This document shows, one piece after another, positions 35,672 through 43,489 of a stretch of DNA of 64,000 nt. The DNA is taken from NCBI GenBank assembly GCA_039821645.1, contig JBCBNU010000001.1:104635-168634 (forward strand). The letters run 5' to 3'. This DNA is from CALBPI01 sp039821645. GTDB lineage: Bacteria; Pseudomonadota; Gammaproteobacteria; Steroidobacterales; Woeseiaceae. Within the stretch, counting starts at the first letter, position 1, and each line of letters begins with the position of its first letter. The translations under genes were made by a program, and so were the position numbers. Under the pieces are notes generated by a model. The model was not told the DNA's origin and made no database searches. It saw only the letters and a program-made list of their open reading frames with translations.

Positions 35672-36517
35672 TTAAACCAGTGACATCTGTTCGGGAAGTG
35701 ACCACGCCGCTAGCGGCGGTAAATCGACGAAGGCGCTGAGCTGCCGGTGAAACTCTCGTGCCAGTGGCGGGCAATGCTGGTTGTTTGGGCAATGGATCAT
35801 CATCCATGTTTCGATGCCTGCTCGCAGATATCCGGCGGTTTGTGCAACCCACTCGCTCATCCATGGGCCATTGCTTTCCAGGTCTGGGTGTAGAACCAAC
35901 CGAACGAATGCCCGTCCGCCCACCGTACCGGTGAGCACCGGCAGATCCGGCTTCTTGTGCAGCGCGGCGACTACTTCGGGATGATCCCGATTGCCCTGAT
36001 GGATCGGCTGTGCGTCAAGCGTGATCCGGCAACTGTCTGTTCGCTCGAGGACTGGGAGCAGTATTTCAGGATGTTCGAAAAATTTCGGGTGGCGAACTTC
36101 CAGTGCGCATTCATGCCTCTCAGATACAACACTAAGCGTATGTTCGATTCGCTGTAGGTCTGTGGGACCTACGTTTGCGGGAAACTGAACAAGAAGCGGC
36201 CCGAGGTTTTGCGAGAGCGGATTCACCAAGTCCAGGAATGTGCGCAACGCGCGCACGTCAGGCTTCGGCTCGTGTGTCACCACCTTGGGTAGCTTCAGGC
36301 AAAACCGGAAATCTCTGCTTGCGACCGCGTCATGCCATCGAGCAATCGTATCTCCGTCAGGTGTACGGTAGAACGTCGTATTGCCTTCTACAGTGTTAAA
36401 GACGGATGCATAGCTTGCCAGACGACTGGGTTCATCCACAAAATACCGATTCGACCATCCCGGGTAAGCCCAAGCGGGCAGACCGAGATAGAGCTTTGCA
36501 GGTTTGCTCAGAGACAT
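35672..36517 (-). CDS. DUF72 (YecE-like) protein
   Basis: A 281-residue TIM-barrel-like protein of the DUF72 family. Motifs are LYLGLPAWAYPGWSNRYF, FNTVEGNTTFYRTPD, FRFCLKLPKVVTHE and LLVQFPANVGP, with ALEVRHPKFF and VRLVLHPDLESN following. The opening GLPAWAYPGW corresponds to the family's G-(T/S)-W motif. A nuclease-like or sugar-binding role has been suggested for the fold but not proven. It is divergent from greB. Confidence 0.88.
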   Translation of the reverse strand: MSLSKPAKLYLGLPAWAYPGWSNRYFVDEPSRLASYASVFNTVEGNTTFYRTPDGDTIARWHDAVASRDFRFCLKLPKVVTHEPKPDVRALRTFLDLVNPLSQNLGPLLVQFPANVGPTDLQRIEHTLSVVSERHECALEVRHPKFFEHPEILLPVLERTDSCRITLDAQPIHQGNRDHPEVVAALHKKPDLPVLTGTVGGRAFVRLVLHPDLESNGPWMSEWVAQTAGYLRAGIETWMMIHCPNNQHCPPLAREFHRQLSAFVDLPPLAAWSLPEQMSLV

Positions 36518-36567
36518 CCTTCCAATTATACGGTTTCGGTTGCAGCGAGGATCAGGGTAGTTGCGTT

Positions 36568-37062
36568 ATGGGAAGATGGCGTCCGCCGGCGCCTAAGTCG
36601 GCGCCCTACATTACAAAGTCTGGGTTCGCGATGCTCGAGCGCGAACTGGATGGTCTCTGGCTGCGTCGGCGTGAGGTCGTTCAGGCGTTGTCAGCCGCGG
36701 CAGCGGAAGGTGATCGATCCGAGAACGCTGAATACATTTATCGCAAGAAAGAGCTTGGCGGTATTGATCGGCGAATCCGCTACCTCCAAAAACGCATGCC
36801 GGACTTGAATATTGTCCAACCCAAGGTCGGGTCAGATCAGGTTTTTTTCGGTGCGTGGACAGAGCTTGAGGATGAAGAAGGAAGTACCATGCGCGTGCGG
36901 GTTGTAGGCGCGGACGAGATCGATGCCGGGGCGGGACAGATTAGTGTCGATTCGCCGCTCGCCAAGGCATTGCTCGGCAAACGAGCTGATGATGCCGTCA
37001 CCGTGAGCATCGACGGCGCTGCGCGCGAATTTGTCATTCTTTCGATTTGGTATGCCGAATGA
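36568..37062 (+). CDS. greB: Transcription elongation factor GreB
   Basis: A 164-residue Gre factor. The N-terminal coiled coil (ELDGLWLRRREVVQALSAAA, then EGDRSENAEYIYRKKELGGI) carries the acidic tip residues Asp and Glu used to stimulate transcript cleavage in backtracked RNA polymerase. The C-terminal FKBP-like domain ends IDSPLAKALLGK-like in DSPLAKALLGKRADD. The MGRWRPP-type start and YIYRKKEL mark it as GreB, not GreA. ATG 36568 is used although a longer open frame exists upstream. It overlaps the next gene by ATGA. Confidence 0.93.
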   Translation: MGRWRPPAPKSAPYITKSGFAMLERELDGLWLRRREVVQALSAAAAEGDRSENAEYIYRKKELGGIDRRIRYLQKRMPDLNIVQPKVGSDQVFFGAWTELEDEEGSTMRVRVVGADEIDAGAGQISVDSPLAKALLGKRADDAVTVSIDGAAREFVILSIWYAE

Positions 37063-37988
37063 AGAATTACTTTGTGACCCACCCGGTGTTCGAGCAACAC
37101 GAAGTCCCGAGAGGACATCCGGAGCACCCTGGCAGAATACGCAGTGTCTGGGCTGCGATTCAGCCGTTGGTAAATGATGGCACCATCGAACGAAAGGATG
37201 CACCTCGTGCAAAACGTGAGCAGCTTCTCGCAGTGCATACCGAAGACTACATCGAGCAGGTCTATCGAAAGGCGCCGGTGGACGCTCTCGTCGAACTGGA
37301 CTACGAAACGACGATGGGACCACATTCGCTGGAAGCGGCGGAGCGCGCAGCCGGTGCCGTATGTTTGGCGGTCGATACTCTGGTTGGAGGAGACACACGG
37401 CGAGTCTTTTGCGCGGTCCGGCCGCCCGGGCATCACGCTCGCTCGCATTCGGTTGCAGGGTTTTGCATTTTCAATAACGTTGCGGTCGGTGCTGCGCAGG
37501 CGCTTACGCATGCGGATGTCTCGCGTCTCGCGATTGTAGATTTCGATGTGCATCACGGTGACGGGACAGAGGAAATATTCCGTGAGCGATCTGATGTTCT
37601 GATGTGTTCGACGTATCAGGACCCGCTGTATCCTGGTGTCAATCTCCCTTCCATTCCTGGAAGTCAGATCAATGTTCCGCTGCCGGCGGGCGCTGACTCT
37701 GCTGTATTTCGGCAAGCGGTGACAGAGTCGTGGTTGCCGGAACTCCACCGATTCCAGCCAGATCTGGTGATGATTTCGGCGGGATTCGACGCGCATCGGA
37801 ACGATCCATTGGGTGGGCTTCAGCTGGATGCGGCAGACTTCGCATGGGCCACATCGCAAATGGTCGCGATTGCTGAGCGCTATGCTGATGGACGTGTGCT
37901 TGCGGTGCTCGAAGGCGGCTATGACGTTTCAGCGCTGGCGGAATGCTCGCACGCAGTTGTGAGCGCGCTAGGGTTGGATAGTTCGTGA
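37059..37988 (+). CDS. Histone-deacetylase-family amidohydrolase
   Basis: A 309-residue zinc hydrolase. HPEHPGRIRSVW opens the family; PPGHHARSHSVAGFCIFNN contains the active-site His pair, DFDVHHGDGTEEIF the zinc Asp and His, and ISAGFDAHRNDPLGG the second zinc Asp. LEGGYDVSAL closes the site. In bacteria such enzymes act on acetylpolyamines, acetoin-related compounds or acyl-lysine. The ATG overlaps the greB stop, giving an unusual translationally coupled pair. A polyamine substrate is possible; this is inference. Confidence 0.9.
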   Translation: MKNYFVTHPVFEQHEVPRGHPEHPGRIRSVWAAIQPLVNDGTIERKDAPRAKREQLLAVHTEDYIEQVYRKAPVDALVELDYETTMGPHSLEAAERAAGAVCLAVDTLVGGDTRRVFCAVRPPGHHARSHSVAGFCIFNNVAVGAAQALTHADVSRLAIVDFDVHHGDGTEEIFRERSDVLMCSTYQDPLYPGVNLPSIPGSQINVPLPAGADSAVFRQAVTESWLPELHRFQPDLVMISAGFDAHRNDPLGGLQLDAADFAWATSQMVAIAERYADGRVLAVLEGGYDVSALAECSHAVVSALGLDSS

Positions 37989-38072
37989 TGCGCCTGTGCG
38001 TCGATCGATAGACTCAATTAGCCACTCGTATACGATAGTGCAGGAACCCATGACGTGATTGACGAGAGCATA

Positions 38073-38567
38073 ATGAAAACCAAAGTACTGGCACTCAGTT
38101 TTTTTCTGTACTGCTGTTCGGCTTTACAGCCTGCGTCTGCGGCCGACATGGTCGATGCCACAGATCCTGAGCAGATCCTTAATATCGCCAAAGGTCACGG
38201 CAGCGCGCGATTGTCCGAAGACCGTGTTGGCGACCCGATGGTTAAAGGTCGGATCGAGGGTTTGAAGTACACGCTGTACTTCTACTCATGCGAAGAAAAC
38301 AAGAACTGCAAGGACATTCACTTCGTTGCGTACTGGACGGAAACAGATGTGACACTGCGCGCTGTCAATCGCTGGAATCAGGAGTATCGGTTCGGCCAAG
38401 CCTACATCGACACCGATGGCGACCCAGTGCTGACCTATTTCGTGAACCTCAATGGAGGCGTTTCATTTGAGAATCTAGACGACACATTCGATTGGTGGCG
38501 AGTCATGTTGACGTCGTTCGACGATAAAGTCATCGATGGCGTCGACGGCGAGTTCGGAGCGGACTGA
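38073..38567 (+). CDS. YbjN-domain secreted protein
   Basis: A 164-residue exported protein. The signal peptide is VLALSFFLYCCSALQPASAA, and the mature region YTLYFYSCEENKNCKDIHF, NRWNQEYRFGQAYIDTDGD and FENLDDTFDWWRVML follows the YbjN pattern. The function is unknown; Cys in CEENKNC may form a disulfide. ATG 38073 begins the signal peptide directly. The large MscS-type gene follows 38 bases later on the same strand. Confidence 0.82.
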   Translation: MKTKVLALSFFLYCCSALQPASAADMVDATDPEQILNIAKGHGSARLSEDRVGDPMVKGRIEGLKYTLYFYSCEENKNCKDIHFVAYWTETDVTLRAVNRWNQEYRFGQAYIDTDGDPVLTYFVNLNGGVSFENLDDTFDWWRVMLTSFDDKVIDGVDGEFGAD

Positions 38568-38605
38568 TCGTGACGCTCGATCGAACAGCCTATTGAGAAG
38601 TCATC

Positions 38606-39925
38606 ATGTGGACTCAGATCTCTGACGCTGCGAGGAAGTCCTGGCAGGATTTATCCGATGCAGTTATGCACGAGGGTATCTACTGGGAGACTGCGACTAT
38701 CGTCGCGGCCGTCTTGGGCTCTTGGGTGTTCGCAACCTATCTGAAACGCTCAGCGCTGTTTAAAGCGCCGCCGGAGCAGGTTGCCATGCGCCGTGCGCGG
38801 GTTGGTCTCTATCGATTGAGCTTCACGTTATTTCCGTTGGTGTTGGCATTCGTGCTTGCGGTGCTCGTCCGATTGCTGGAATCCGATTCGGAAAAGCTCT
38901 GGTTGCTGCGTGCTTCAGAGAGCATTGCGCTGGTTTATCTGCTGTATTCGCTCATTTCGAAGTTCATCGACCCCGGTTTTGTCCGCACGGTATCGCAGTG
39001 GTACGGATTGCCGGTTGCGGCCTTGGCTGCATTTGGATGGCTTGATGAGGTAAAGGCCTTTCTCGAGAGTATTCCGATTGGACTTGGTGGCCTGAACCTC
39101 AACGTCTACAACGTTGCGAGCACAGTTGTGTTTGGCACCATCCTGTTCTGGTTCGGTCGTGTCTCCAACACGCGCGGCAAAGCTGTCATCCGACGGCAGG
39201 AGCAACTCGACCGCGGCACTCGAGAAGTGTTCGCCAAGATTTTTGAAATTAGCGTTTTCGTTGTCGTCTTCTTACTGCTGCTGAATCTGCTCGGCATCAA
39301 TCTCACGGCGCTCGCGGTGTTCGGTGGCGCCCTTGGCGTCGGGCTCGGGTTTGGGCTTCAACAAATCGCATCCAATTTCATCTCCGGCATCATTATCTTG
39401 CTTGATCGGTCTCTGGCAATTGGTGATCACGTTGAACTCGAGGATGGTCGATCGGGCACTCTGCGGGAATTGAACATGCGATTCGGCGTCATCGAGACCT
39501 ACGACGGTAAAGATGTCGTTGTGCCGAATGAGCAGTTCATCACCACCACTTACACCAACTGGACCCATAAAGATCCTCGCCAGCGCTATTCCCTCGAGTT
39601 CCAGGTTGCCTACTCGACAGACCTGGATGCGCTCTTCAGCGATCTGCGGACCTTGGTCGCCGACCACCCTCAAGTGCTCAGTGATCCGGAACTGCCACCA
39701 GAATTTTTGCCGGATGCAGAGATAGCAGGCTTTGGAGACTCAGGCATTGATGTGCTGGTTGAATACTGGATTGAGGCTATCGATGACGGGGCTCATCGGG
39801 TGGGCGCTGATTTGTACCTTTCGATCTATCACTTATTCAAAGACAAGGGGTACGAATTTCCATTTCCGCAGAGGGAGGTGCGGGTGCTTTCGAATGGCAC
39901 GCCTCAGCCGGAGCCTGTGGTATGA
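38606..39925 (+). CDS. MscS-family mechanosensitive channel
   Basis: A 439-residue channel. Several helices precede the pore helix FGGALGVGLGFGLQQIASNF, which shows the Ala/Gly-packed pattern of MscS TM3. ISGIIILLDRSLAIGDHVEL and GVIETYDGKDVVVPNEQFI are the beta domain, followed by a long C-terminal vestibule. It protects against hypo-osmotic shock. It is larger than E. coli MscS through extra N-terminal helices, closer to the YnaI/YbdG type. Its stop overlaps the next gene by ATGA. Confidence 0.9.
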   Translation: MWTQISDAARKSWQDLSDAVMHEGIYWETATIVAAVLGSWVFATYLKRSALFKAPPEQVAMRRARVGLYRLSFTLFPLVLAFVLAVLVRLLESDSEKLWLLRASESIALVYLLYSLISKFIDPGFVRTVSQWYGLPVAALAAFGWLDEVKAFLESIPIGLGGLNLNVYNVASTVVFGTILFWFGRVSNTRGKAVIRRQEQLDRGTREVFAKIFEISVFVVVFLLLLNLLGINLTALAVFGGALGVGLGFGLQQIASNFISGIIILLDRSLAIGDHVELEDGRSGTLRELNMRFGVIETYDGKDVVVPNEQFITTTYTNWTHKDPRQRYSLEFQVAYSTDLDALFSDLRTLVADHPQVLSDPELPPEFLPDAEIAGFGDSGIDVLVEYWIEAIDDGAHRVGADLYLSIYHLFKDKGYEFPFPQREVRVLSNGTPQPEPVV

Positions 39926-40617
39926 GGTGGCTGGGGTTGATTGGCGGAATGAGCTGGGAGAGTACAGCGACGTATTACCGAGCGCTTAACGAGGGTGTCC
40001 GAGACCGTGTGGGTGGTCTGCACAGTGCGCCATTACTGATGTGGTCGTTCGACTTCGCTGTGATCGAGGACTGCCAAATGCGTGGCGACTGGGATCAGGC
40101 GACCGACTTGCTGGTTGATGCGGCGGAACGTCTCGAAGGCGCAGGTGCCGAGGGTCTCATGATCTGCACGAACACCATGCATCGGATGGCGGATGATATT
40201 GTGTCGCGGGTTGATATTCCGCTCCTGCACATTGCCGATGCCACTTCCGTAGGTATTCAACAGCAGGGTTGTCATTCGCCGTTGTTGCTCGGTACGCGTT
40301 TCACTATGGAGCAGGCTTTCTATAAGGGCCGACTGCAATCACAGCACGGCATCGATGCGGTGGTCCCCAATGAGGCGGATCGCGGCGTGGTCCATCGCAT
40401 CATTTACGAAGAGTTGTGTCAGGGGCAGGTGCTCGAAGCCTCTCGTGAGGCGTACAAAAGTGTCATTGATTCGAGCGTAAGCGCAGGCGCCGATGGTGTG
40501 ATCTTCGGCTGTACCGAGATTGGCCTGTTGCTGTCGCAAGACGATCTGGGTGTGCCCGCATTCGATACCACGGCACTTCATGTGCAGGCTGGCCTTGAGT
40601 TCATGATCAATGAGTGA
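39922..40617 (+). CDS. Aspartate/glutamate racemase family protein
   Basis: A 231-residue enzyme with the paired catalytic cysteines: Cys82 in LMICTNTMHRMAD and Cys197 in IFGCTEIGLLLS. GLIGGMSWESTATYYRALNE is the conserved start. It interconverts L- and D-Asp or Glu without a cofactor, or acts on a related amino acid. It overlaps the channel gene by ATGA and the next gene by 8 bases, so all three are likely co-expressed. Substrate preference cannot be read. Confidence 0.9.
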   Translation: MRWLGLIGGMSWESTATYYRALNEGVRDRVGGLHSAPLLMWSFDFAVIEDCQMRGDWDQATDLLVDAAERLEGAGAEGLMICTNTMHRMADDIVSRVDIPLLHIADATSVGIQQQGCHSPLLLGTRFTMEQAFYKGRLQSQHGIDAVVPNEADRGVVHRIIYEELCQGQVLEASREAYKSVIDSSVSAGADGVIFGCTEIGLLLSQDDLGVPAFDTTALHVQAGLEFMINE

Positions 40618-40870
40618 TCGTCTGCCGCCAGCCGAAGTGTCTCGGATCGTCGAAATGGCGTGGGAGGACAGGACACCGTTTGAAGCCATTGAAGCGCAGT
40701 ATGGTTTGAGCGAGCCAGAGGTCATCAAGTTGATGCGTCGCGAGTTGGGCGCTCCCGCTTTCAAACGATGGCGTGCACGGGTAAGTGGCAGACAAACCAA
40801 GCATGGCAACTTGCGACCCAAGGGCGTATCTCGACATCAATCGCCCATGCACAACAAGGTCAATCGTTAG
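40610..40870 (+). CDS. TIGR03643-family small protein
   Basis: An 86-residue protein matching TIGR03643 (DUF2805): EVSRIVEMAWEDRTPFEAIE, then QYGLSEPEVIKLMRREL and APAFKRWRARVSGRQTKH. The helix pattern is helix-turn-helix-like and the tail is basic, so nucleic-acid binding is possible. The function is unknown. It overlaps the racemase gene by 8 bases and shares a TTAG stop overlap with the opposite-strand hydrolase at 40867-40870. Confidence 0.85.
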   Translation: MSDRLPPAEVSRIVEMAWEDRTPFEAIEAQYGLSEPEVIKLMRRELGAPAFKRWRARVSGRQTKHGNLRPKGVSRHQSPMHNKVNR

Positions 40871-41751
40871 TCAGCGTCGAAAAACTGTCTGATCCGTTGA
40901 TGAATGGCCTCTGGGTGCTCGAAATGGATCAGTGCACCGCCGTCATATTCGACCACCTGCCAGTTAGATTGCTCGCGGGTCCAGCTCGCGCCACGATAAT
41001 CGTTAAAGTCACCGCGGTTACCGTGCAACATCAGGACCGGTAGTGTGAGTGCCTGGTACAGACTGTAGATGTCTTTGCTGAAGAGCTTGCCGCTGATGAA
41101 GGCGAGCGGTGCGAATCGCGCGCCAGGTTGCTGTGCGCTTATGGCATCGTATTCCGCAAGCCCCTCATCAATCTGATCGGAGCCCCAAGTGCGTTTCAGG
41201 AAATAGCGAATAGTCGCAGGCTTGGTCAATAACCGGAATGCGCCGCGACCTAATCGTCCTGATAGCAACTTGCTGACCCAGCCGATTTCGCGTGACGCGC
41301 CCCGAGGACCCGTCCGTTCGACATCGCGTTTCATGAAGCCGGTAGGACACAGCAGCACCATCTTGCGAAGGCTTGTTGGTGACTCCACCGCAGCGCGTGC
41401 CAGGAATTCGCAGGATAAAGAGAGCGCCACTACGTCCGCTGCGCGAGTGTGTTCGGTTTTGATTTGGTCGAGTAGCGCCTTGATCGCCTCGGTATACAGG
41501 GCTATGGAGTAGTCACGATCGCTGCGATCAGAAAAGCCAAAGCCAGGCAGATCAACCGCGTACACCGTACGCTCGTCCACAAAGCGATCAAACAAAGGCT
41601 TCATTTCAAAGGCGCTCGCGGCGGCATTGATGCTGTGTATCAACAAGAGGGGCGCACCGTTGCCTGCCTTGTAATAGGCCATTTCACCGGCACTAGTGTC
41701 GATGGAGTGCAACTCGGCATCGAAAGCCTTGGGGAGTTTGTGACTGGTCAT
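40867..41751 (-). CDS. Alpha/beta hydrolase
   Basis: A 294-residue hydrolase without signal peptide. LLLIHSINAAASAFEMKPLF is the oxyanion loop region; the nucleophile elbow is VVALSLSCEFLA, in which the usual G-x-S-x-G becomes L-S-L-S-C. LMLHGNRGDFND carries the likely acid, and GGALIHFEHPEAIHQRI the His. The Ser elbow is atypical but conserved enough for activity. The substrate is unknown. It is divergent from the Mpo1-like gene. Confidence 0.8.
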   Translation of the reverse strand: MTSHKLPKAFDAELHSIDTSAGEMAYYKAGNGAPLLLIHSINAAASAFEMKPLFDRFVDERTVYAVDLPGFGFSDRSDRDYSIALYTEAIKALLDQIKTEHTRAADVVALSLSCEFLARAAVESPTSLRKMVLLCPTGFMKRDVERTGPRGASREIGWVSKLLSGRLGRGAFRLLTKPATIRYFLKRTWGSDQIDEGLAEYDAISAQQPGARFAPLAFISGKLFSKDIYSLYQALTLPVLMLHGNRGDFNDYRGASWTREQSNWQVVEYDGGALIHFEHPEAIHQRIRQFFDAD

Positions 41752-41828
41752 TGCGAAAACTCTATCAAATGCTGCGTCGTGCCGACGCTGACGGTAAAAT
41801 CGGAAATGTCCGCGAGGGGAGATTCCAG

Positions 41829-42299
41829 ATGTCCAAAGGTGTACATCAATGGCTGGACGCTTACGCCGTTAGCCATCAAAACGTAGTGAATAAGCGAATC
41901 CACTGGATTTGCGTGCCGGCGATTGTGATCAGCCTCATCGGTCTTTTGTGGACCATTCCGGTGCCAGAGCCGATGACGGCGGTAGGCAGCTGGTTGAATT
42001 GGGGTACGCTGTTTCTCGTAGCAGCATTCGCATACTACCTCGCACTATCGCCACGGCTAGCGCTCGGTATGCTCCCGATTGTGGCTGCCATCGGTTTGCT
42101 GGTCAGCTGGATGGCGACGCTCTCTGTTTCGCTGCTCGTTTTGTCAGTTGCGATCTTCGTGGTTGCCTGGATCGGTCAGTTCATCGGTCACAAGATCGAA
42201 GGTCAAAAACCCTCATTCTTTGAGGACGTCCAATTTCTCATGATTGGCCCTTTATGGATTCTTGCTGCTGCATACCGGCAATTGGGATTGCGTTACTAG
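41829..42299 (+). CDS. Mpo1/DUF962-family membrane protein
   Basis: A 156-residue protein with four or so membrane helices. The conserved start VHQWLDAYAVSHQNVVNKRI and IHWICVPAIVISLIGLLW, together with WIGQFIGHKIEGQKPSFFED, are the DUF962 / Mpo1 motifs, whose His are the proposed Fe ligands. Yeast Mpo1 alpha-oxidises 2-hydroxy fatty acids; activity here is inferred. GGGGAGA lies 7 bases before ATG 41829. Its stop overlaps the CIA30 gene by CTAG at 42296-42299. Confidence 0.87.
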   Translation: MSKGVHQWLDAYAVSHQNVVNKRIHWICVPAIVISLIGLLWTIPVPEPMTAVGSWLNWGTLFLVAAFAYYLALSPRLALGMLPIVAAIGLLVSWMATLSVSLLVLSVAIFVVAWIGQFIGHKIEGQKPSFFEDVQFLMIGPLWILAAAYRQLGLRY

Positions 42300-42910
42300 T
42301 CGGAATCAGAATCTTCGCGGTGGCTGCTGTAGCTGGCAACTTCACTGATTTTCAGATCGAACGGTCCATCCTCGCCGTCGTAGATCATAATGCCCATCTC
42401 AAGAATGCGTGTCTGATCGACGCTTGGGCCGTCGAGCTTTCGGCCAAAAGCCTGCGGGTAGAATCGATCAAAGGGCAGGTCGACGGTAATCCACTCTCCG
42501 GCCTTGGTCGGGAATTCTGCCCAGTACCCAACCGGTATGCCGCGCCAGCGGTTGCCGTTGGATAACCGCCAAGTGTATCGGCGTCCATCGCCCAGAACGC
42601 GCAGCCGAATACCGTCTGCCGCGGAAAGGTCTAGTCGCTTGCCACGCGAGCGAATGGAGCTAAATCCACCGCCATTGGTGTTCGTGGCCCCCGTGAACCG
42701 AAGCGCCCCGTCCTCAACAGCGAATCCGCCGTTGCTACGGCCACCCATCACGTTGTCGTTGACCACGAACCAGTCGAATTGCGTAGACGGGCCCGCAAAA
42801 GACTCAAGAACTGTGGCCGCTGCTGGGGGCTCGGATGTTTCCGCGTCAGACGAGTTCACAGTCATGGCCAACAGAACTAGGGCAGAGAGGCATTTCACTA
42901 TATCGTTCAT
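42296..42910 (-). CDS. Exported CIA30-domain protein
   Basis: A 204-residue protein with a signal peptide (CLSALVLLAMTVNSSDA). The CIA30 pattern is seen in FDWFVVNDNVMGGRSNGGF, FSSIRSRGKRLDLSAADGIR, then AEFPTKAGEWITVDLPFDRF and RILEMGIMIYDGEDGPFDL. In mitochondria CIA30/NDUFAF1 aids complex I assembly; bacterial exported members are beta-sandwich proteins of unknown role. ATG 42910 gives the leader. It is divergent from the coiled-coil gene. Confidence 0.82.
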   Translation of the reverse strand: MNDIVKCLSALVLLAMTVNSSDAETSEPPAAATVLESFAGPSTQFDWFVVNDNVMGGRSNGGFAVEDGALRFTGATNTNGGGFSSIRSRGKRLDLSAADGIRLRVLGDGRRYTWRLSNGNRWRGIPVGYWAEFPTKAGEWITVDLPFDRFYPQAFGRKLDGPSVDQTRILEMGIMIYDGEDGPFDLKISEVASYSSHREDSDSD

Positions 42911-42941
42911 GTCCTCGGATTCGCCAGAACAAGGCAAACGG

Positions 42942-43418
42942 ATGAAAGCAATCGTAGTCATAGCCGCAGCGGTGCTGCTTGCAGTCGGTCTGTGGATTTG
43001 GTCGTCAGGCAGTCAGGTGGCGCAGGCACCGGTTGCGACCGATACCGCTCCCGACCGTGTATCGGCGGAACCGTCTGCTGTGGGTGCGGGGCGAAGTATC
43101 ACGCCAGCTGTTGATGTGCGCCAACGCGTCGCGGATCTCGAGGGCGCCCTCGCATTGGCGACCGAGCGACGTGAGGAAGCGGAGCGAGCGCTGGACGCTT
43201 TGGAATCCGAAGTTGAGGAGCTGGAGGCCTTTATCGCGGATATCGAAGCACGTGGTGAGGATCCTGCGGATTATGCGGAGGAGGGCTTGCAGCGCTTCCA
43301 GCCTTCCTTTTTCAAATATCAGGATAGCTTGATTGCGCTGGAAGCAGCAGAAGAGCTCGAAGATGCAGCGAAGCAAGCGTTGGCAGAGGCAAGACGCGAG
43401 CTTGACGGCGGTCTGTAG
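42942..43418 (+). CDS. Membrane-anchored coiled-coil protein
   Basis: A 158-residue protein. The N-terminal helix VVIAAAVLLAVGLWIWSS is followed by a linker and a long heptad-repeat region (VADLEGALALATERREEAER, then ALDALESEVEELEAFIADIE), ending in a second helix (EELEDAAKQALAEARREL). The sequence is highly charged and alanine-rich, consistent with a periplasmic coiled coil. No family was recognised. The ATG is 31 bases from the opposite CIA30 ATG, so the promoters overlap. Confidence 0.68.
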   Translation: MKAIVVIAAAVLLAVGLWIWSSGSQVAQAPVATDTAPDRVSAEPSAVGAGRSITPAVDVRQRVADLEGALALATERREEAERALDALESEVEELEAFIADIEARGEDPADYAEEGLQRFQPSFFKYQDSLIALEAAEELEDAAKQALAEARRELDGGL

Positions 43419-43420
43419 GC

Positions 43421-43459
43421 AAAAATATGCCCCGCAGCGAAGCCGCTGCGGGGCACTAT
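43421..43459 (-). terminator. Rho-independent terminator, bidirectional
   Basis: GCCCCGCAGCG at 43429-43439 pairs perfectly with CGCTGCGGGGC at 43444-43454 (11 bp, 4-nt loop). On the minus strand the stem is followed by ATATTTTT, so it should end the hydrolase transcript from 44962. On the plus strand the trailing ACTATCCTT is weak. Confidence 0.88.
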
Positions 43460-43489
43460 CCTTACCTCTACGTTTAGCTAGCTAGCCGC

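Noticed and set aside
35473..35739. An 88-residue open frame in the gap before the DUF72 gene
   Set aside because: No ribosome site, low-complexity Ser/Arg composition and overlap with the end of the DUF72 gene.
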